The notes below the pieces were generated by a model. It was given only the letters and a program-made list of their open reading frames with translations, ran no database searches and was not told the origin of the DNA. DNA of 11,046 nucleotides from an uncultured Ellagibacter sp. (GTDB lineage Bacteria > Actinomycetota > Coriobacteriia > Coriobacteriales > Eggerthellaceae), in the NCBI GenBank assembly GCA_934661105.1, contig CAKUIV010000066.1, positions 1-11,046 on the forward strand. Reading direction: 5' to 3'. Each line of letters starts with the position of its first letter. Positions within the stretch are counted from its first letter, which is position 1. Below are positions 6,905 to 11,046 of this stretch, in pieces. The position numbers and the translations under genes are program-made.

Positions 6905-9241
6905 TACGCACGGGTGCTTATGGTGGGAAAGGCTCGCTTTGGCGAGGCCGACTATCTCTATCGCTTGAGGCGATCTCTCGAAAATGCTGGTCATGCGGTT
7001 GCTCAACTTGAATCCTGGCTGAACGGGCCGATTACTGACGATATGGTTTCGTCGGTTGTGAGATCGTTTCGTCCGACTATCGCCTTTTGGGATGTTGAAA
7101 CGATTGAGCCCAACGGTCATGCAATCGCGCTCCTTCGCGACGAGGGCGTGGTCGTTTGCGCTCTTTTACGATGCGCGAGTGCCTCATTGCTCGATGACGA
7201 GCAAAACGAATTCGACTTCGAGCTCATCGTTTCGGGGACGTCTGATCGCGTTGCTGCGAACACTCTCATTCTCCCCGTCGGTTTCGATGCCGAATATGGC
7301 CGGGCCAAGTGCTCCTCTCTTGACAAAACTCGTCATGCCGTGCTTGCGACGCAGCGGTGTATCGGAGAAAAGCGTGCGTTAGTCGATGCGGTGAGGCAGG
7401 CTGTTCCCGATGGCTCCATCGTCGCTTTCGATCCATCTTGGGCGGGGGATTATCGGGATCCTGAGCTGTCGAACGGTGCATATCTTTCGAGAAGGGCGAA
7501 GTACGCCGTTTATTATGAAGGTGCTTCTTTTTCGCCAGCAGATATACCTTTGCGCATTGCCGAGGGCTGTGTCGTCGTTGCGGATTCGCGGCTGAAAGAA
7601 AACCCTGGCCTTGCATTTGCCGAGGACGCTATCGTCTGGGTTTCCGATGCGCATGATGCCGACAAGGTGGTTCGCCGGCTTGAAAACACCCCTTCGCTTT
7701 ATCGTGAAACGCTTGCCGATCAGGCGGCATGCTGTTCCAAACTTCCTTCGATCGGGGACGCTCTGGAGGGCGTTTTCCGAGAGATTGAGTCGCGGCTTCT
7801 TCGCTCAGGGCGCGAGGAGCGTGTGCTGGTCCAAAAGAGCAGGGCAAAGAGATTCGTCCTGTTCGGATGGTTCGGCGCTCGTAACTTCGGAGACGACTTG
7901 CTTCTCGAAATTGCGGCAAAGCGGATTACGCGACGATACCCTGAGTCTGTCGTAACGGCGATTGGCGCCAACTCTGGGGTGATCGAACGGGATTTCGGTT
8001 TCGAGGCTCTTACTCCGGAACGCAAGCATGAGATTTTCGAAATGCTCCGACGGGCCGTCTCTCTGTCGTTTTACGGAGGGTTGCTCTTCGATGACCCGAT
8101 GGCTGATACTGCCGGCATTACCGAGATGTTCTCTGACGCTTGGATTGAGCCGACTGGCCAGGCGGGGATATGTCTCATGGCGTGGATGCTCGGCGTTCCT
8201 ATTTCCTTTGTGGGCATCGGCGCGGGGCCGCTTGCTAACGAAGCGCCCCGTCTTGCCGTGCGTGCAATGGGACTCGTCGGCGCGCGCTTCCTTCCGCGTG
8301 ATGAGATGACGTGCCAATGCCTGCGTATGGCGGGTGTTCCTGCGTCGGCTATCTCGCGGAAGGCTGATCTGGCGTTTTCTCTTGGAGACGAGTCCGATTT
8401 TTTCCCGAACGAAGGGGTTTCGCGTTCGCTTGGACTTGTTCCTGGGCGGTATTTCATCGTATCGCTTAGGTCGTGGAACCTTAATCCTCCTGATTTTTGC
8501 GAGCATATCGCGAACGCTCTCGATCAAATCGCCGAAGCTACGGGATATAACGTTGCGTTTGTTCCGTTCGACCAGGATGATGCGATCATCCATCGGACTG
8601 TCGTCGAGAAAATGAGATGCCGAGGAAACGTCGTCGTTTTCCAGGAAAGGCCTGGGGAGCAAGATTTATTCGGCTTAATCGTTGACTCGCGTTTTGCGTT
8701 CGCGATGCGCTTGCACTGCTCGATCCTCCACCATGTTCTCGGGAAACCTGCAATCGGTCTGGACTACAACGATAAGATTCGCGCGCATTTCGAGCTTATG
8801 GGTCAAGAAAAGGCGCTTCTCCCTCTTGATGCTTCGGCTGAGAAGATGGCCGAAACAGTATTGCTCGTCGAGGCGAATTACGACGAGATTTCGAAGGAAG
8901 TAAGTGAGAGAAAACGTGAAAAAGCCGGAATCGCCCAAGAAGCATTCGACGATCTTTTCGCCTCGGTTGATCCCCAGGGGGGTCAGCGCGATGATTGCGC
9001 GGGAGAACCTATCTACTATCCGAGAGCTTGGTCGCTTAATGCGGTGAGACTGCATGAAGCCCTGCGCGATGTCGAGCAAGTACGTGAGCAGCGGGACGAG
9101 GCGATTCGTGAGCGCGATGCCGCACGCCGCGAGGTCGAGGAGTACGCACATTCGTATTCCTACCGCGTAGGCTCGGCGTTGCTTTCGGTGCCGAGAAAAA
9201 TGCGCGAGTCCATCTCGAAGGCGATGAAACGCGAGGGGTAG
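6902..9241 (+). CDS. Two-domain protein: GT-B-like N-terminal half plus polysaccharide pyruvyl transferase domain
   Basis: A 779-residue protein with at least three parts. Residues about 1-300 resemble the CgeB-like/GT-B glycosyltransferase type: RVLMVGKARFG at the start, FDPSWAGDYRDPELS (176-190) and PLRIAEGCVVVADSR (216-230), the last like the donor-site region of GT-B enzymes. Residues about 316-635 match the polysaccharide pyruvyl transferase family (CsaB/WcaK-type). Motifs are FGARNFGDDLLL (324-335), FVGIGAGPL (436-444), RLHCSILHHVLGKPAIGLDYNDK (start 603) with the conserved R-x-H, and a late Pro/Tyr-Asn-Asp cluster. Such domains usually move a pyruvate ketal from phosphoenolpyruvate to a sugar, though some relatives act differently. 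Residues about 715-748 are a charged helix rich in Arg and Glu, then SYSYRVGSALLSVPRK (751-766), shared with the previous gene. The TTG start has a strong ribosome site. Pyruvyl transferase domain sure; N-terminal call moderate. Confidence 0.85.
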   Translation: MYARVLMVGKARFGEADYLYRLRRSLENAGHAVAQLESWLNGPITDDMVSSVVRSFRPTIAFWDVETIEPNGHAIALLRDEGVVVCALLRCASASLLDDEQNEFDFELIVSGTSDRVAANTLILPVGFDAEYGRAKCSSLDKTRHAVLATQRCIGEKRALVDAVRQAVPDGSIVAFDPSWAGDYRDPELSNGAYLSRRAKYAVYYEGASFSPADIPLRIAEGCVVVADSRLKENPGLAFAEDAIVWVSDAHDADKVVRRLENTPSLYRETLADQAACCSKLPSIGDALEGVFREIESRLLRSGREERVLVQKSRAKRFVLFGWFGARNFGDDLLLEIAAKRITRRYPESVVTAIGANSGVIERDFGFEALTPERKHEIFEMLRRAVSLSFYGGLLFDDPMADTAGITEMFSDAWIEPTGQAGICLMAWMLGVPISFVGIGAGPLANEAPRLAVRAMGLVGARFLPRDEMTCQCLRMAGVPASAISRKADLAFSLGDESDFFPNEGVSRSLGLVPGRYFIVSLRSWNLNPPDFCEHIANALDQIAEATGYNVAFVPFDQDDAIIHRTVVEKMRCRGNVVVFQERPGEQDLFGLIVDSRFAFAMRLHCSILHHVLGKPAIGLDYNDKIRAHFELMGQEKALLPLDASAEKMAETVLLVEANYDEISKEVSERKREKAGIAQEAFDDLFASVDPQGGQRDDCAGEPIYYPRAWSLNAVRLHEALRDVEQVREQRDEAIRERDAARREVEEYAHSYSYRVGSALLSVPRKMRESISKAMKREG

Positions 9242-9311
9242 GCGAGGGCGGCGCTGGATTCCAAACGAAGCTGCGTTGAGCTGATATTGCGAGCAAAGGA
9301 AATCGCTTACC

Positions 9312-9443
9312 GTGCTCAAAAAACTAGAGCGCATCCGATTTCTCGGACACGCCCTTACAAAACCTCTCGGTTTTTTCATCAGACTCGATTATGATCGATA
9401 CGGCGTCCAGATGTCAACGAGCTTGAATAAAAACTCGAAATAA
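9312..9443 (+). CDS. Possible 43-residue small protein or 5' remnant of a lost gene
   Basis: A GTG-initiated frame with a possible AAGGA ribosome site about 12 bases upstream. It encodes a basic peptide beginning MLKKLERIRFLGHALTK and ending at TAA 9443. The first two thirds look like an ordinary protein N-terminus in the orientation of the polysaccharide genes. Its last part overlaps the 3' end of the opposite Abi_2 gene, and the two hairpins, including the terminator candidate, lie inside it. These points argue that it is either chance or the stump of a gene displaced by the accessory segment. No family recognised. Confidence 0.2.
   Translation: MLKKLERIRFLGHALTKPLGFFIRLDYDRYGVQMSTSLNKNSK
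9334..9347. repeat. Small perfect inverted repeat (hairpin)
   Basis: TCCGA, four-base loop, TCGGA. It stands 11 bases before the terminator-like hairpin and may add to the stop signal between the convergent genes. Confidence 0.35.
9359..9376 (+). terminator. Candidate intrinsic terminator, possibly bidirectional
   Basis: AAAACC, loop TCTC, GGTTTT and two further T bases form a six-pair stem running into a six-T run. It lies about 120 bases after the pyruvyl transferase stop and just past the Abi_2 stop. The stem is short and only one third GC, so it is a weak terminator. Its A/T symmetry means it could serve either strand. Confidence 0.4.
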
Positions 9444-10393
9444 GAGGCCAGTGACCCGTCGACGGGGCAGAGCGGCAATGCGGCGGAGAGCGCCTCCCTC
9501 CCTTTGTGCATCGCCTCGCCATGACGATCCCGGGTGGACGGCCTGGTGCAGAAGACCGACGAGGCGTAGAGCGTCGCGGCAATCTGCGATATGCGTAGGT
9601 TCCTAAGCTTTGCCCTCCTCGACTTGCCGTTCCTCATGCCACGTTCGTTCATGGAGGCCATCATACATTCCGGTGTCGGGTAACTCCTAATCTCGGCCGA
9701 AGCGCAGAAGCCATTGATGATGCATGAGTTGTGGCTACAGGCATTGCGGAGAGCTTTCACGGATTTAAGCACGTAATGGGTTTCCGCCATGCCCTTGTCG
9801 CCCCAGCGTTCCGAACAGAACAGCCAGAAGTCGACGAACTGCCCGAAGTCGGTCACCTCGAGCAGGGTCCAGTCAGATAAGCGGCCGATGTCGTCAAGGT
9901 AGTGCGAGATGAGGCCGCCCGAGTACTCGTCGGGAAACTTCCCGGTAGCGCTTCTCGATCTGAGAGCCGATTCGAGCCTGGCGTTGCCCTGCTCCCTTTT
10001 GTGGGCGAGGTAATCCCAGACGATCTGGTAGCCATCTCCGCCATGCCTGTCGATGCGGCGCTGCAGCTCCTGACGCGCGAAATGTTCCACATCGACGCAA
10101 ACCTCGCGAAGTGACGAGCGCAGCACCCGGTCAGCTGTCGAAAGCGTCACGAGAGCTCCAAAGTCCAGGCCGATGTAATCGCCCGCACGCGGGCCCTGCG
10201 CCTTGACTGGGTAGAGCTTGCGATAACACGCCGAGTGCGTGTAGGGGCTCACGTTCTCGAGGTAATCGGCGGCCTCGTCCTCACTGCAGAGCTTGAAGGT
10301 TACGCCCTTGCCCTTGAGGTGCTCGACGAGCTCGGTGGCAGTGAGCTTCGGTCTTATGCGACTCGCTCGCCGCCAGGGTTCCTCTTCGGCCAT
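9389..10393 (-). CDS. Abi_2 family (AbiD/AbiF-like) abortive-infection protein with HEPN motif
   Basis: A 334-residue protein of the Abi_2 type, linked to phage defence and toxin-antitoxin function through HEPN-fold RNase activity. Seen here: an N-terminal Abi_2-like entry with TATELVEHLKGKGV (18-31). A helical core follows, with LSTADRVLRSSLREV (84-98) and VEHFARQELQRRI (102-114). HYLDDIG (164-170) precedes WTLLEVTDFGQF (175-186), and the RNACSH sequence at 216-221 is a clear R-x4-H HEPN catalytic motif, followed by HNSCIING. Residues after about 235 are less familiar. Cytoplasmic; RNA cleavage is expected from the family, not shown here. Start ATG at 10393 with GGAAGGA about 6 bases upstream and a TATAAT promoter beyond. 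It faces the polysaccharide run tail to tail and is transcribed alone, typical of a mobile defence gene. No protein antitoxin is encoded next to it. Confidence 0.85.
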   Translation of the reverse strand: MAEEEPWRRASRIRPKLTATELVEHLKGKGVTFKLCSEDEAADYLENVSPYTHSACYRKLYPVKAQGPRAGDYIGLDFGALVTLSTADRVLRSSLREVCVDVEHFARQELQRRIDRHGGDGYQIVWDYLAHKREQGNARLESALRSRSATGKFPDEYSGGLISHYLDDIGRLSDWTLLEVTDFGQFVDFWLFCSERWGDKGMAETHYVLKSVKALRNACSHNSCIINGFCASAEIRSYPTPECMMASMNERGMRNGKSRRAKLRNLRISQIAATLYASSVFCTRPSTRDRHGEAMHKGREALSAALPLCPVDGSLASYFEFLFKLVDIWTPYRS

Positions 10394-10431
10394 CGGCGTT
10401 CCTTCCGGGTGGTTGTTGCTTTGAAAATTTA

Positions 10432-10460
10432 ATTATACAGTGCGAATCTCTCTGGTCGGG
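10432..10460 (-). promoter_or_regulatory. Candidate sigma-70 promoter of the Abi_2 gene
   Basis: On the minus strand a perfect TATAAT (10437-10432) is preceded at 17 bases by CCCGAC (10460-10455), which matches only three of six -35 positions. The -10 lies in an AT-rich patch and would give a leader of roughly 30 bases ending in the GGAAGGA ribosome site. Confidence 0.55.
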
Positions 10461-10468
10461 CCTTGGAT

Positions 10469-10480
10469 GATGGATCCATC
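10469..10480. repeat. 12-base perfect palindrome GATGGATCCATC
   Basis: Self-complementary over all 12 bases and placed 9 bases upstream of the -35 of the Abi_2 promoter. It could be an operator for a dimeric regulator, but no regulator gene is visible nearby and a chance origin is possible. Confidence 0.35.
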
Positions 10481-10622
10481 GAGCATGACGGAGACATTGC
10501 GACCAAAGCTGTGGAAAAGTCTTATTCGACAGAAATCGATTGAAACGCGCGGCACGGTCTCTGACTGATCGCTTATGGTGATGACTCAACTATGGACATC
10601 GAACACCGCTTCTGTTAGAGCA

Positions 10623-10632
10623 GCCAATTGGC
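10623..10632. repeat. 10-base perfect palindrome GCCAATTGGC
   Basis: Self-complementary over ten bases, in the same intergenic stretch and with no coding context. Possible protein-binding site; short enough to arise by chance. Confidence 0.25.
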
Positions 10633-10651
10633 AGTGCCCTACTTGTTAAAT

Positions 10652-10678
10652 TGACGATCTGTCTATGAAGAGTCGTCA
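10652..10678. repeat. Inverted repeat TGACGA-N15-TCGTCA
   Basis: Six-base perfect arms separated by 15 bases. The arm spacing equals that of the larger inverted repeat at 10741-10773, although the arm sequences differ. It may be an operator or hairpin. Confidence 0.3.
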
Positions 10679-10740
10679 TGTTCGAACGCGCAAGGCCGAT
10701 TTTCCCGTCGTAAGCGCCCCATACCTTCCTTTCTATTTTG

Positions 10741-10773
10741 GAAACGGCGCTTCCATATGCGAAACGCCGTTTC
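10741..10773. repeat. Inverted repeat GAAACGGCG-N15-CGCCGTTTC
   Basis: Nine-base perfect arms around a 15-base loop, the strongest structured element in the gap and about 80-140 bases before the last gene. No T-run follows on either strand, so it is not a standard terminator. The sequence can also fold a smaller GGAA/TTCC hairpin that would compete. A regulatory RNA element or operator is possible. Confidence 0.5.
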
Positions 10774-10909
10774 TCATTCCGCTGAATAAACTGAAAACGT
10801 AAATCACGGTGTCGTGCAGCAAGAGGGGCTGCCGATTGCGCCGTGGAAACGGGGTATGAAGCGAGTGCGCGGATTCCGACTGCTGCACGCGCACGTGAAC
10901 GGGGGAAAG

Positions 10910-11046
10910 ATGGACTCTTCTATCGTGACGTATCTTGTGGTTGCGGCATTCGTCGCGATTCTCGGCATCAGCTACATCCGTTTCAAAAAACGCGAAGAAG
11001 ACGGCGTTTCGCAGCAGCCGAACACCGATATCAAGCAAACCATGTC
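10910..11046 (+). CDS. Membrane-anchored protein, N-terminal part (3' end outside window)
   Basis: Forty-five codons are visible from ATG 10910 and the frame remains open at the edge. Residues about 5-23 (IVTYLVVAAFVAILGISYI) are a single hydrophobic segment, followed by the basic stop RFKKREE, then a polar stretch. This arrangement suggests an N-out, C-in single-pass or signal-anchor protein. A G-rich ribosome site (GGGGGA) lies immediately upstream, rather close to the ATG. In-frame alternatives are GTG 10895 and ATG 10856, which would add 5 or 18 mostly basic residues. No family is recognised and too little is present to propose a function. Confidence 0.6.
   Translation, partial: MDSSIVTYLVVAAFVAILGISYIRFKKREEDGVSQQPNTDIKQTM

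Larger units (their letters stand above)
9242..9388. other. Gap between convergent genes
   Basis: About 150 bases between the pyruvyl transferase stop and the stop of the facing Abi_2 gene. It holds two small perfect hairpins (9334-9347 and 9359-9376) and the first part of a doubtful 43-codon plus-strand frame. No RNA gene was recognised. Confidence 0.6.
10394..10855. other. Lower-GC intergenic stretch with several inverted repeats
   Basis: About 460 bases with no convincing gene, clearly less GC-rich than the flanking coding regions. It contains the Abi_2 promoter and at least four palindromic or inverted elements listed separately. Short frames open on both strands near 10433-10585 lack a good start. 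It could hold divergent promoters and possibly a small RNA. No transfer RNA or ribosomal RNA signature was seen. Confidence 0.5.

Noticed and set aside
10733..11038. 101-codon minus-strand open frame at the right edge
   Set aside because: It overlaps the plus-strand membrane protein, which has a clean hydrophobic segment with a basic stop. The minus product has mixed composition and no recognisable domain.
1..11046. CRISPR arrays, tRNA, rRNA, insertion-sequence ends
   Set aside because: No regularly spaced repeats, no cloverleaf or rRNA-like sequence, and no transposase or integrase were seen on either strand. The Abi_2 gene is accessory in character, but no attachment-site duplication was found around it.

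Overview
The window is a high-GC, gene-dense piece of bacterial chromosome. Its largest part reads as a cell-surface polysaccharide locus. GC-rich codon use, CWB2-type and SLH-type wall-anchoring modules, and a Wzm/Wzt-style exporter with no outer-membrane parts suggest a Gram-positive, plausibly an actinobacterium of the Coriobacteriia (Eggerthella/Slackia-like). That placement is an inference from style; there is no marker gene here.

Layout. Positions 1-3848 hold a minus-strand operon, in transcription order: ABC-2 polysaccharide export permease (3848-3057), its ATPase (3047-1104) and a family 2 glycosyltransferase (1088 to beyond the left edge). Gaps are 9 and 15 bases. The ATPase is unusual: the nucleotide-binding domain is followed by three cell-wall-binding-repeat-2 (CWB2) units in place of the usual Wzt carbohydrate-binding domain. 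Positions 3849-4140 are a divergent promoter region. Positions 4141-9241 hold a plus-strand run of three genes: a secreted GH25 muramidase with three SLH domains, a second GT2 glycosyltransferase, and a 779-residue protein joining a GT-B-like half to a polysaccharide pyruvyl transferase domain. The last two share a C-terminal tail (charged helix plus an S-x-S-[FY]-R-V-G motif) and look less GC-rich than their neighbours.

Positions 9242-9388 hold two small hairpins, one terminator-like, and a doubtful 43-codon frame. Positions 9389-10393 carry a minus-strand Abi_2-family gene with an HEPN RNase motif, a defence or toxin-type gene, facing the polysaccharide run tail to tail. Upstream of it, 10394-10855 is a lower-GC gap with several inverted repeats and no convincing gene. 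At 10910 a plus-strand membrane-anchored protein begins and runs off the right edge.

How the parts may work together (inference). The glycosyltransferases build a wall glycan, Wzm/Wzt exports it, the pyruvyl transferase domain may modify it, and the SLH muramidase may dock on pyruvylated polymer. The CWB2 region of the ATPase may be the cytoplasmic reader that recognises finished polymer. The Abi_2 gene appears to be an independent accessory insertion.
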